NCBI RefSeq assembly: GCF_001269925.1
Contig: NZ_LHVO01000018.1
Span: 248,001 to 312,000 of the forward strand
Origin: Pseudomonas sp. MIACH
GTDB taxonomy: Bacteria; Pseudomonadota; Gammaproteobacteria; Pseudomonadales; Pseudomonadaceae
Reading direction: 5' to 3'
DNA: 64,000 bases
Both the position numbers and the translations under genes were made by a program. Positions 56,276-64,000 of this stretch are shown here, one piece after another (within the stretch, counting starts at the first letter, position 1; every line of letters begins with the position of its first letter). Under the pieces are notes generated by a model, which did no database searches, had not been told where the DNA came from, and saw nothing but the letters and a program-made list of their open reading frames with translations.

Positions 56276-57636
56276 CCTCGATTCGGCGGCGAACCCTGAG
56301 CCTGATTATCGGCCTGCTGCTCACCGGGCTGCTGGTGATCAGTGTGCTCAACCTGCATGACAGCAATCACGAAATCGCCGAGGTCTACGACGCACAACTG
56401 GCGCAGAACGCCCGCCTGCTCCAGGGCGTCATGAGCATGCCGCTGGCCAGCAAGGACCAGGCCGATCTGTATCGCGCCTTCAACAAAGCCTTGGGCAACG
56501 CGAAGCCCAAGGTCGACGGACATCCATACGAAAGCAAGATCGCCTTCCAAGTGTGGAACCCACAGGGCGAGCTGTTGGTGTTTACCACCAGCGCCCCATC
56601 ATTTGCCGCTCCTCCCGCTCAACCGGGGTACAGCAACGTCGACGATGTCAACGGCCGCCAATGGCGCGGCTTCGTGCTCAAGGACAAGGACAACGGCCTG
56701 CGTATCTGGGTCGGCGAGCGTGATGACGTGCGCTCCGACCTTGTCGGCCGTATCGTCCGCCACACCCTGTGGCCGAACGTGCTGGGCAGCCTGATCCTCG
56801 CCGCCATGGTCTGGCTGGCCATCGGCTGGGGCCTCAAGCCGCTGGCCGATATGGCGGCCACCTTGCGCGCGCGGCATTCCGGTTCACTGGAGCCGATGCA
56901 ACTGACGCCCTTGCCCATGGAGTTGGAGCCGATGCAGGCGGCGTTGAACCGTATGCTCGCGCAGATCCAGGACATGCTCGGCCGTGAGCGGCGCTTTATC
57001 GCCGATGCCGCCCACGAAATGCGCACGCCCCTGGCGGTATTGCGGGTGCATGCGCAAAACCTGCTGGAAGCCGGCACTGAAACCGAACGGCGCGAGTCCC
57101 TCGCCTTCCTGATCAGCGGTGTCGACCGCACCAGCCGCCTGGTCAACCAATTGCTGACCATGGCACGCCTGGAACCCAGCGCCGGGCTGCCCCCCGTCCA
57201 CGCCATCGACCTGGCGACCACGGTGCGTGAAACGCTGATTCAGCTGACACCCTGGCTGCTGAGCAAAGGCCTCGAATTGGTATTCGATGTCGACGATGCC
57301 CAGTACCCCGTAACGACCGATGCCGGCGCGATCAATATCGCCCTGACCAACCTGGTGACCAACGCGGCGAACTTCTCGCCGGAACACGGCGTGATTACCG
57401 TCAGTTTGGGCAAAACAGCCAAGGGGCTGGTCCTGAGCGTCGACGATCAGGGCCCCGGCATCGACGAGAGTCAGCGTGAGCGGCTGTTCGAGCGTTTCTA
57501 CAGCCGTGGCAATGCCCAGGGCGCCGGCCTGGGCCTGACCATCGTGCAAGCCATCGCCCAACGCCTGGGCGGCCAAGTGCGCCTGGACAACCTGGCGGCT
57601 GGTGGTCTGCGGGCGAGCCTGGAAATCCCGCAGTGA
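56272..57636 (+). CDS. Sensor histidine kinase (PmrB/QseC-like)
   Basis: A 454-residue membrane kinase. Transmembrane helix 1 is at about residues 8-25 and helix 2 at about 165-185, with a ~140-residue periplasmic domain between. The H-box is AAHEMRTPLAVLRVH; the N-box is NLVTNAANFSP; G-boxes are DQGPGIDES and GAGLGLTIVQAIA. Overlaps the response regulator by ATGA. The signal is unknown; QseC/PmrB relatives sense cations or oxidants. Confidence 0.92.
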   Translation: MTSIRRRTLSLIIGLLLTGLLVISVLNLHDSNHEIAEVYDAQLAQNARLLQGVMSMPLASKDQADLYRAFNKALGNAKPKVDGHPYESKIAFQVWNPQGELLVFTTSAPSFAAPPAQPGYSNVDDVNGRQWRGFVLKDKDNGLRIWVGERDDVRSDLVGRIVRHTLWPNVLGSLILAAMVWLAIGWGLKPLADMAATLRARHSGSLEPMQLTPLPMELEPMQAALNRMLAQIQDMLGRERRFIADAAHEMRTPLAVLRVHAQNLLEAGTETERRESLAFLISGVDRTSRLVNQLLTMARLEPSAGLPPVHAIDLATTVRETLIQLTPWLLSKGLELVFDVDDAQYPVTTDAGAINIALTNLVTNAANFSPEHGVITVSLGKTAKGLVLSVDDQGPGIDESQRERLFERFYSRGNAQGAGLGLTIVQAIAQRLGGQVRLDNLAAGGLRASLEIPQ

Positions 57637-57651
57637 TCTACCCGGCGGCTA

Positions 57652-58725
57652 TCAAGGCGTAATCGCAACTTTCATCACCCCGTCGCGCTGATGGGCAAAC
57701 AGTTCATAGGCCGCCTCGATGTCGTCGAGCTTGAAGCGGTGGGTCACCAGCGGCGACAGGTCCACCCCGCCGCTGGCGACCACCGCCATCAAGCGCCGCA
57801 TGCGTTCCTTGCCGCCGGGGCACAGGGTCGAAACGATGCTGTAATCCCCCAGGCCTGCGCCAAACGCGTCATAGGGGATGCGCAGGTCGCTGGAGTACAC
57901 CCCAAGGCTGGACAAGCGGCCACCGGGACGCAGCACGCGCAAGGCCGATTCGAACGTGCCTTGGGTGCCCAACGCCTCGATCGCCACATCCACGCCACGG
58001 CCGTCGGTCAGGGCCATGATCTGCTCGACCACGTTGCCTTGCTTGAAGTCGACGATATGGGTCGCGCCCAGGCCACGGGCGACGCCCATGCGTTCACTGA
58101 CGCCGTCGACGCCAATGATCATCGACGCGCCTTTCAGCCGTGCCCCCGCCACCGCGCACAAGCCGATCGGCCCGAGGGCAAACACCGCCACCGTGTCGCT
58201 AATGTTGACCTCACCACGCTCGGCACCGGAAAAGCCGGTGGACATGATGTCCGGGCACATCAGCACCTGCTCGTCACTCAGGCCATCGGGGATCGGGCAC
58301 AGGTTGGCCAGCGCATCGGGCACCAGCACGTATTCGGCCTGGCAGCCGTCGAGGGTGTTGCCGAATTTCCAGCCGCCGGCCGCACGGAACCCATGGCGGG
58401 TGTCCGGGCCGTCCTGGGCGCCGCAGCCGCACAGGCACGCATAGCTCTGCCCGCTGGGCGTGATTGCGCCGGCGATCACCCGCTGCCCTTCGACGAAGCC
58501 GCGCACCTGGGAGCCCAGCCGCTCGATGACGCCCACCGGCTCATGGCCCACCGTCAGCCCTTTGGCCACCGGGTACTCACCGCGCAGGATATGCACGTCG
58601 GTGCCGCAGATGGTCGTGGTGGTGATCCGCACCAGGGCGTCGAGCGGGCCGACCTCGGGGATCGGTTTGTCCTCGAGGACGATGCGGTTTTTCTCAACGA
58701 AGACAGCGGCTCTCATGGTTGCCAT
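57652..58725 (-). CDS. Zinc-dependent alcohol dehydrogenase (secondary-alcohol ADH type)
   Basis: A 357-residue medium-chain dehydrogenase. The catalytic zinc ligands are in TTICGTDVH and GHEPVGVIERLG, with PDIMSTGFSGAE. Its GWKFGNTLDG and PDIMSTGF segments resemble the clostridial/thermophilic isopropanol (secondary alcohol) dehydrogenases. The Rossmann motif is ALGPIGLCAVAGARLKG. AGGAGG lies 7 bases before the ATG at 58725. An ANR-type box centred 70 bases upstream of the start suggests induction at low oxygen. Substrate and cofactor (NADP or NAD) are uncertain. Confidence 0.9.
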   Translation of the reverse strand: MATMRAAVFVEKNRIVLEDKPIPEVGPLDALVRITTTTICGTDVHILRGEYPVAKGLTVGHEPVGVIERLGSQVRGFVEGQRVIAGAITPSGQSYACLCGCGAQDGPDTRHGFRAAGGWKFGNTLDGCQAEYVLVPDALANLCPIPDGLSDEQVLMCPDIMSTGFSGAERGEVNISDTVAVFALGPIGLCAVAGARLKGASMIIGVDGVSERMGVARGLGATHIVDFKQGNVVEQIMALTDGRGVDVAIEALGTQGTFESALRVLRPGGRLSSLGVYSSDLRIPYDAFGAGLGDYSIVSTLCPGGKERMRRLMAVVASGGVDLSPLVTHRFKLDDIEAAYELFAHQRDGVMKVAITP

Positions 58726-58788
58726 GGTGTGACCTCCTGCTGGGCATGTGGGGTGGGACCAGACTGCGCCGCGACGGCGCGCCGAACG

Positions 58789-58802
58789 TTGATCATGGTC
58801 AA
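58789..58802. promoter_or_regulatory. ANR/FNR-type box 1
   Basis: TTGATCATGGTCAA matches the TTGATNNNNATCAA consensus at all but one defined position. Its position before the dehydrogenase suits an activator bound near -41.5, giving a leader of about 29 bases. Confidence 0.6.
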
Positions 58803-58858
58803 CCCTTTGCCGATGCACATGACCGAACGTCGCCTGCCCTGCCCGGCGGCCCGGCGTC

Positions 58859-58872
58859 TTGATGCAGATCAA
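58859..58872. promoter_or_regulatory. ANR/FNR-type box 2 (perfect consensus)
   Basis: TTGATGCAGATCAA matches TTGATNNNNATCAA exactly. It lies 154 bases before the GNAT start and 133 bases before the dehydrogenase start, so it could serve either gene. Apart from the two boxes the 300-base gap shows nothing else I can name. Confidence 0.7.
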
Positions 58873-59026
58873 TGGCACCTCCGCCCCCAGGGGCATGATC
58901 GACCAAGGCACCACTGCCCGATGCCCTTCACCGCCACGGGTTCACAAGGGCGATCACCCCGTCTGCTGCGGCAGCGTATGGGGCGTCTGACCCGAACGCT
59001 TCGACTGACCGCCAGGAGCCCACACC

Positions 59027-59590
59027 ATGCCTACCCTCGACGCACGCAACCAGCACGCCGACCGCGCCTACGCTGCGCAACCGAAGCCCCACTGGATCGA
59101 TCAACTCGACGATGGCCGCCATGTACTGGTGCGCCCCCTCGTCGCCGACGACCGTGAACGGGAATACAACTTCATCAAGGGCCTGTCCCGTGAGTCGCGG
59201 CACGCGCGCTTCCTGGGCGAAATCAATGAGCCCGGCAAGACGCTGATGGATCAATTGATGGATGTCGATAACCAGCAACGCCTGGCCTTTATCGCCTTGG
59301 TGCACGACAACGGGCAACTGATCGAGATCGGCGTGGCCCGCTATGCCGCAGCCAACGCGGATGAATGCGAATGCGCGGTCACGGTGGCCGATGCGTGGCA
59401 ACACCTGGGCCTGGGGCGCCTTTTGATGCAGCACCTGATGACGGCGGCGCGCGCCAATGGCTTCAGGCGCATGTACACGGTCGATGCGGCAACCAATGCG
59501 CCGTTACGCGAGTTGAACCTCGCCTTGGGATTCCACAGCGTCATCGACCCGGATGACAGCACCCAGGTCATCAGCAGCGTGACGCTCTAA
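59027..59590 (+). CDS. GNAT-family N-acetyltransferase
   Basis: A 187-residue acetyltransferase with the acetyl-CoA-binding motif AWQHLGLGRLLMQHLM (Q/RxxGxG). The N-terminal VRPLVADDRE is a typical GNAT opening. Substrate unknown. It is divergent from an ANR-boxed alcohol dehydrogenase, which suggests low-oxygen expression and perhaps protein acetylation under that condition; this is inference. Confidence 0.88.
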   Translation: MPTLDARNQHADRAYAAQPKPHWIDQLDDGRHVLVRPLVADDREREYNFIKGLSRESRHARFLGEINEPGKTLMDQLMDVDNQQRLAFIALVHDNGQLIEIGVARYAAANADECECAVTVADAWQHLGLGRLLMQHLMTAARANGFRRMYTVDAATNAPLRELNLALGFHSVIDPDDSTQVISSVTL

Positions 59591-59608
59591 GCCACCCGGC
59601 ACCCTGAC

Positions 59609-59626
59609 AGGGCGGCCTGCCGCCCT
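59609..59626 (+). terminator. Terminator-like hairpin after the GNAT gene
   Basis: AGGGCGGC and GCCGCCCT form a tight hairpin (7 pairs with a 4-base loop), followed by only two T bases (TTGCC), 18 bases after the stop. Probably a weak terminator. Confidence 0.5.
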
Positions 59627-59793
59627 TTGCCGGCATACATTCGTTTGAGTGTATTCATACCGCCCTGCAGGCGGCATCTGCTATTGTCCGAGGACCTCAT
59701 CTCCTCCTTATCGCGTCCACGCGATTTTCTGTGAGCATGCTCTGCGGCCCTGTCATCGACGCGGCCGGGCCGATCTGCCTGGAAAGCACCGCC

Positions 59794-61143
59794 ATGGACA
59801 AACCCGTTACTGGATCACCGCCCGAAGCCCAATCGCGGGCCGAAAAAATCGTCGAATTCAAACGCCAGAAAACCCTGCTGAAAACCGGTGCCCTGCAAGA
59901 CGCGATCTTCAACAGCGCCTACTTCTCCAGCATCGCCACCGATGAAAAAGGCGTGATCCAGATCTTCAATGTCGGCGCCGAACGCATGCTCGGGTATGCG
60001 GCCGACGATGTACTCAACCGCATTACCCCCGCCGACATCTCCGACCCCGCCGAACTGATCACCCGCGCCGCTGCCCTCAGCCTGGAACTCGACACGCCGA
60101 TCACACCAGGCTTCGAAGCCTTGGTATTCAAGGCCTCCCGTGGCATCGAAGATATTTACGAACTGACCTATATCCGCAAGGACGGCAGCCGGCTGTCGGC
60201 CATGGTGTCGGTGACGGCGTTGCGCAACCGTCATGACACCATCATCGGTTACCTGTTGATCGGTACCGACAACACCGCACGCAAACAGGAAGAAGCCGAG
60301 CGCAAAGGCTTTGAGCGGGCGTTGGAGGAAAAGAACCTGGAGCTGGAACATGCCAGCCATATGAAGTCCGAATTCCTCGCCACTATGTCCCACGAATTGC
60401 GCACGCCGCTGAATGCGGTGATCGGTTTTTCCGAGGCGCTGAAGGATGGGCTGGTGGGCGATATGAGCGATATCCAGCGCGAATACATCGGCGATATCTT
60501 CACCAGCGGCCAGCACCTGCTGTCGCTGATCAACGACATCCTTGACCTGTCCAAGGTCGAAGCCGGCATGATGGACCTGGAGCTGGAAGCCGTGGAGTTC
60601 GCCGGTTTGCTGGCTAACAGCCTGTTGATCGTGCGGGAAAAAGCCGCGCTGCAACGTATCCAGTTGAAGCTCGACAGCCAGGACGACTTCGGTACGCTGG
60701 AGCTGGACCTGCGCAAGACCAAACAGATCATCTACAACCTGCTGGCCAATGCCGTGAAGTTCAGTGAGCACGGCAGCTCCGTGACCCTCGGCGCGCGTGA
60801 GGTCGGGCGCGACCAGGTGGGCCTGATCCCCGGCGAATGGCCAACCTACGGCTTTGCCCTGCAACCCAGCGCCCACCAGCAGTTTCTGGAACTGAGCGTC
60901 AGCGACACGGGCATCGGCATTGCCGAGGACGACATGGGCAAGTTGTTCAAGGCGTTCAGCCAGATCGACAGCAGCCTGGCGCGCAAATTCGAAGGCACTG
61001 GCCTGGGCCTGGCGATGGTCAAGCAACTCACCGACCTGCATGGCGGCAGTGTCGCGGTGGCCAGTCGCGAAGGCCTGGGCACGCGGTTTGTGGTGTGGCT
61101 GCCGTTGCACCGTGCGCCGGAGGCTTCATGGCTGAAATCCTGA
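59794..61143 (+). CDS. PAS-domain hybrid-less sensor histidine kinase
   Basis: A ~449-residue soluble kinase. A PAS domain lies at roughly residues 45-175 (DAIFNSAYFSSIATDEKGVI, LIGTDNTARKQEE). HisKA follows with FLATMSHELRTPLNAVIGFSEAL, then HATPase with NLLANAVKFSE and GTGLGLAMVKQLTDLHGG. No membrane segments. The start is uncertain: ATG at 59794 (GGAAAG 10 bases upstream) is preferred over GTG 59731, which lacks a ribosome site. Its end overlaps the next receiver gene by 16 bases, so the pair is coupled. Confidence 0.85.
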   Translation: MDKPVTGSPPEAQSRAEKIVEFKRQKTLLKTGALQDAIFNSAYFSSIATDEKGVIQIFNVGAERMLGYAADDVLNRITPADISDPAELITRAAALSLELDTPITPGFEALVFKASRGIEDIYELTYIRKDGSRLSAMVSVTALRNRHDTIIGYLLIGTDNTARKQEEAERKGFERALEEKNLELEHASHMKSEFLATMSHELRTPLNAVIGFSEALKDGLVGDMSDIQREYIGDIFTSGQHLLSLINDILDLSKVEAGMMDLELEAVEFAGLLANSLLIVREKAALQRIQLKLDSQDDFGTLELDLRKTKQIIYNLLANAVKFSEHGSSVTLGAREVGRDQVGLIPGEWPTYGFALQPSAHQQFLELSVSDTGIGIAEDDMGKLFKAFSQIDSSLARKFEGTGLGLAMVKQLTDLHGGSVAVASREGLGTRFVVWLPLHRAPEASWLKS

Positions 61144-61511
61144 TCGTCGAAGACAATGAGGCGAATATGCGCCTGGCGCGGCTGCTGCTGATCAACGCCG
61201 GGCACACGGTATTGTGGGCCGCCGATGCCGAGACAGGCCTGACCCTGGCCCGGGAAAAACAACCGGCGCTGATCCTGATGGATATCCAACTGCCAGGCAT
61301 GGACGGCCTGGCTGCCACCGCGCTGCTCAAGCAAGCGCCCCATACCGCGCATATCCCGGTGATCGCCCTGACGGCCATGGCCATGAAGGAAGACCGCGAA
61401 AAAACCCGCCTGGCCGGCTGCGATGCCTACATCATCAAACCGTTACGCTATAAAGAGCTGTACAAGGTCATTGACACGCTGCTGCAACAGGGCACCCCTC
61501 CTCTCTTATGA
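61128..61511 (+). CDS. Single-domain response regulator (DivK-like)
   Basis: A 127-residue receiver without output domain: ILIVEDNE, phospho-acceptor Asp in LILMDIQLPGMDG, Thr in IALTAMAMK and Lys in IIKPLR. GGAGG precedes the ATG at 61128. It probably relays phosphate from the adjacent kinase to other targets. Confidence 0.9.
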   Translation: MAEILIVEDNEANMRLARLLLINAGHTVLWAADAETGLTLAREKQPALILMDIQLPGMDGLAATALLKQAPHTAHIPVIALTAMAMKEDREKTRLAGCDAYIIKPLRYKELYKVIDTLLQQGTPPLL

Positions 61512-61520
61512 GTCCTCTCC

Positions 61521-62774
61521 ATGGCCAGCCAACCCGCAACGCTGTTGATCGTTGATGACGAACCCCAGGTTCGCAAGCTGCTGGAAACCCTGCTGCAACA
61601 TGAGGGCTACCAGACCCTGAGTGCCGGCAGCGGCGAAGAAGCCTTGCAACTGGTGGCCAAACAGCCGCCTGACCTGATCCTGCTGGACATCATGATGCCG
61701 GGCATGGACGGCTACGAAGTCGCCAGCCAGCTCAAGGGCGATGCCGCCACGGCGAGTATTCCGATCATCATGCTGTCGGCCCTCAGCGAGTCGAGTGCAC
61801 GGGTCAGTGGCCTGGAAACCGGCGCCGAAGAGTTCATCAGCAAACCGGTGGAACGGGTCGAGTTGTGGCTGCGGGTGCGCAACCTGCTGCGGCTCAAGAG
61901 CCACGGCGATCAACTCAAGCGCCATAGCCAGTTGCTTGAACAGCAACTGCGCCAACATGCCGGTGACATGGCGCGCATGAACGTGCACGACCTGGCCCGC
62001 CAGGACCTGGAAAACGCCCTGCGCCAGGCCGTGGAGCACGAGGAATTCACCCTGCACTACCAGCCCAAAGTCGCGTTGGCCGATGGGCAGATCTGCGCCC
62101 TGGAGGCGTTGCTGCGCTGGGAACGCCCGGGCTACGGCGCGGTGTCGCCAGCGGTGTTCGTACCCATCCTGGAAAGCCTGGGCTTGATCGTGGAAGTGGG
62201 ACGCTGGGTGATCGACAGCGTGTGCCGACAGATTGCGGCGTGGCAGCGCAGCGAAATCGGCGCCGTCGAAGTGTCGGTGAACGTGTCCGGGCATCAATTG
62301 ATCGAAGGCGACCTGATTGCCGATATCGCGCACATCCTCGAACAAACCGGGGTGCAATCGCACTGGCTGGAAGTGGAGCTGACCGAAGGCTCGCTGATGG
62401 AAAACACCCAGCACACCATCGCCAGCCTGCAACGCCTGCGCGCCATGGGCGTGAAGATCTCCATCGACGACTTCGGCACCGGCTATTCCAGCCTGGCTTA
62501 CCTGCGACGCTTTCCCATCGACACGCTGAAGATCGACATTGCGTTTATCCGTGAGGTCACCAGCAACCCCCAGGACGCCGCGATCACCCGGACCATCATC
62601 GAACTGGCCCACAGCCTGAGCCTGCGGGTGGTGGCCGAAGGCGTGGAAACCCAGGCGCAATTGGCGTTCCTCAAGGAGGCCGGCTGCGATCAGATCCAGG
62701 GCTACCTGTTCAGCCGACCGTTGCCCGCCGCCACCCTGGAACGGCTGCTGCTGGAGCGTGCATCGCCGCTGTAG
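61521..62774 (+). CDS. Receiver-EAL protein (c-di-GMP phosphodiesterase)
   Basis: A 417-residue protein. The N-terminal receiver (residues 8-120) has LIVDDE, Asp in [13 protein letters not shown] and Lys in ISKPVE. A coiled linker is at ~125-165. The C-terminal EAL domain has the catalytic Glu in [33 protein letters not shown] and EGVETQAQ, with all metal and base residues apparently intact. It should degrade cyclic di-GMP when its receiver is phosphorylated. It begins 9 bases after the single-domain regulator, so kinase, receiver and EAL form one signalling unit. Confidence 0.9.
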   Translation: MASQPATLLIVDDEPQVRKLLETLLQHEGYQTLSAGSGEEALQLVAKQPPDLILLDIMMPGMDGYEVASQLKGDAATASIPIIMLSALSESSARVSGLETGAEEFISKPVERVELWLRVRNLLRLKSHGDQLKRHSQLLEQQLRQHAGDMARMNVHDLARQDLENALRQAVEHEEFTLHYQPKVALADGQICALEALLRWERPGYGAVSPAVFVPILESLGLIVEVGRWVIDSVCRQIAAWQRSEIGAVEVSVNVSGHQLIEGDLIADIAHILEQTGVQSHWLEVELTEGSLMENTQHTIASLQRLRAMGVKISIDDFGTGYSSLAYLRRFPIDTLKIDIAFIREVTSNPQDAAITRTIIELAHSLSLRVVAEGVETQAQLAFLKEAGCDQIQGYLFSRPLPAATLERLLLERASPL

Positions 62775-62879
62775 CAGTGGGCCGACTCACCCGGCCACTT
62801 GAGCCGACGCAATCACATTGAACCCGCAGCCGGCCTGGGTCCTCGAACGTCCATAGACCATGGCCCTGGATACTGCTCG

Positions 62880-64000
62880 ATGACGTTTATTCTATGGATG
62901 GCCGTCCTGGGCGCCGTGCTGCTGACCCTCGCCCTCACCTCCTCTTACCTGCGTTGGATGCCGGTGACCACTTCGGCGGTGTGCCTGCTGCTGGGCGTGG
63001 GCATTGGCCCGCTCGGCGTCGACCTGCTGCAGCTGGACATCCAGCAGTCTGCGCGCTGGATGGAGCACCTCACCGAAGTCGCGGTGCTGTTTTCATTGTT
63101 CGTCAGCGGCCTCAAGTTGCGCCTGCCCCTGGGCCATCGCACCTGGCGCATCGCGTTCGGTATGGCTGGGCCGGTCATGCTGTTGACCATCCTCGGCAGC
63201 TGCCTGGCGCTGCATTACGTATTTGAACTGTCGTGGGGGGTGTCGCTGTTGGTGGGTGCCATTCTGGCGCCGACCGATCCGGTGCTGGCGGGCCTGGTCC
63301 AGGTCAACAATGCACAGGATTACGATGCGCTGCGCTTCGGGTTGTCCGGGGAAGCCGGGTTGAACGATGGCACGGCCTTCCCCTTCGTGATTTTTGCCCT
63401 GATCTTCATGCAGCACGGCGGCTTTGACGGTGACTGGCTCGGCGGCTGGGCGTTGAAGAACCTGTTGTGGGCGGTGCCGGCCGGGCTGTTGATCGGCTAC
63501 TGGATGGGCCGCGGCATTGGCCGCGTGACGCTGTGGCTGCGCATCACCAACAGTGACAGCACCCTGTCCCCGAATGACTACCTGACCCTCGCCCTGATTG
63601 CCCTGGCCTATGTGGTGGCCGAGGGCGTCGGTGGTTACGGCTTCCTGTCGGTGTTTGCCGCCGGGCTCGGCTTGCGTCAGGCCGAGTTCAGGTCAACCGG
63701 CAACTCGCATACACCGTCCGAGCATTTGGCGCTGCCGGTGGTGGGTCATCTGGACGTCGAGCCGGAACGTGCCCTGCAAGGGGATGTGAGCGAGCTGGCG
63801 GACACCCAGATCGCCGCCGGCGTGATGATGGGCGACATGCTCTCGTTCGGCAGCCTGGTGGAGCGTTCGATGGAAGTGTTCCTGGTGACGTTGCTGGGGA
63901 TCGTCCTGGTCAGCCATTGGGATTGGCGGGCGTTGCCGTTGGCGGCATTGCTGTTTTGCGTGATTCGACCGATCAGTGTGTTTGCACTGCCTTGGGGGCG
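62880..64000 (+). CDS. Na+/H+ antiporter, CPA1 family (partial, cut by window end)
   Basis: At least 373 residues of a CPA1-type monovalent cation/proton antiporter. N-terminal hydrophobic helices begin at MTFILWMAVLGAVLLTLALT. The family motifs VGAILAPTDPVLAG and GEAGLNDGTAFPFV are clear. The gene runs off the right end, so the C-terminal region is not seen. Starts with ATG at 62880; a 105-base gap separates it from the EAL gene. Confidence 0.88.
   Translation, partial: MTFILWMAVLGAVLLTLALTSSYLRWMPVTTSAVCLLLGVGIGPLGVDLLQLDIQQSARWMEHLTEVAVLFSLFVSGLKLRLPLGHRTWRIAFGMAGPVMLLTILGSCLALHYVFELSWGVSLLVGAILAPTDPVLAGLVQVNNAQDYDALRFGLSGEAGLNDGTAFPFVIFALIFMQHGGFDGDWLGGWALKNLLWAVPAGLLIGYWMGRGIGRVTLWLRITNSDSTLSPNDYLTLALIALAYVVAEGVGGYGFLSVFAAGLGLRQAEFRSTGNSHTPSEHLALPVVGHLDVEPERALQGDVSELADTQIAAGVMMGDMLSFGSLVERSMEVFLVTLLGIVLVSHWDWRALPLAALLFCVIRPISVFALPWG

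Noticed and set aside
1..64000. CRISPR array
   Set aside because: No regularly spaced identical short repeats with unique spacers were seen; the only strong repeats are the REP pairs at 43881 and 44610.

Overview
The window looks like chromosome of a Pseudomonas of the fluorescens group. Coding density and GC are high. Typical pseudomonad families are present: an OprD-like porin, REP/RAYT elements, ANR-type boxes and a ribose-type ABC cassette. This is judged from protein resemblance and sequence style only, since there is no rRNA or other marker here.

Layout. (1) 45-4715: an EutR/AraC-type regulator diverges from a class III aminotransferase and an aldehyde dehydrogenase (amine or amino-acid catabolism), followed by a cytochrome b561. 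(2) 4780-5702: a deletion scar joins the 3' part of an OprD-like porin gene to the 3' tail of a DUF4198-like gene. (3) 6075-28219: a 22-kb same-strand block encodes a secreted protein ending in a Hint autoprocessing domain, a fibronectin-III-repeat protein (1073 aa), an unrecognised 1215-aa protein, a ComEC-like metallo-beta-lactamase and a 3950-aa beta-rich protein with LysM-like modules. A GC-poor gene for a possible permuted papain-fold enzyme faces it (28324-28878). (4) 29167-30036: an oxaloacetate decarboxylase-like enzyme. (5) 30221-36544: four tightly coupled genes encode a HsdM-like protein with degenerate catalytic motifs, a HsdS-like specificity protein, an ABC/SMC-type ATPase and an HNH nuclease. 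I read this as a candidate defence system that joins type I RM recognition to a Septu-like ATPase/HNH pair. (6) 36583-43861: a PAS-PAS chemoreceptor, HxlR/FabF, RidA, the U32-family RlhA, an EamA transporter and an Lrp regulator. (7) 43881-44743: a RAYT transposase between two 134-bp REP pairs. (8) 44803-50763: a sugar ABC importer with LacI regulator and xylulokinase-type kinase, with two LacI-type palindromes upstream. (9) 51347-57636: a seven-gene operon (thermostable-hemolysin family, AMP-ligase, heme-oxygenase-like iron oxidase, SDR, TPR, OmpR-type two-component pair) preceded by paired PmrA-like boxes. (10) 57652-59590: a zinc alcohol dehydrogenase and a GNAT gene share an intergenic region with two ANR/FNR boxes. 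(11) 59794-62774: PAS histidine kinase, single-domain receiver and receiver-EAL protein, followed by a Na+/H+ antiporter cut by the window end.

The two parts most likely to be new biology are the 30221-36544 operon and the 6075-28219 block. The functions proposed for both are inference from domain content and gene order.
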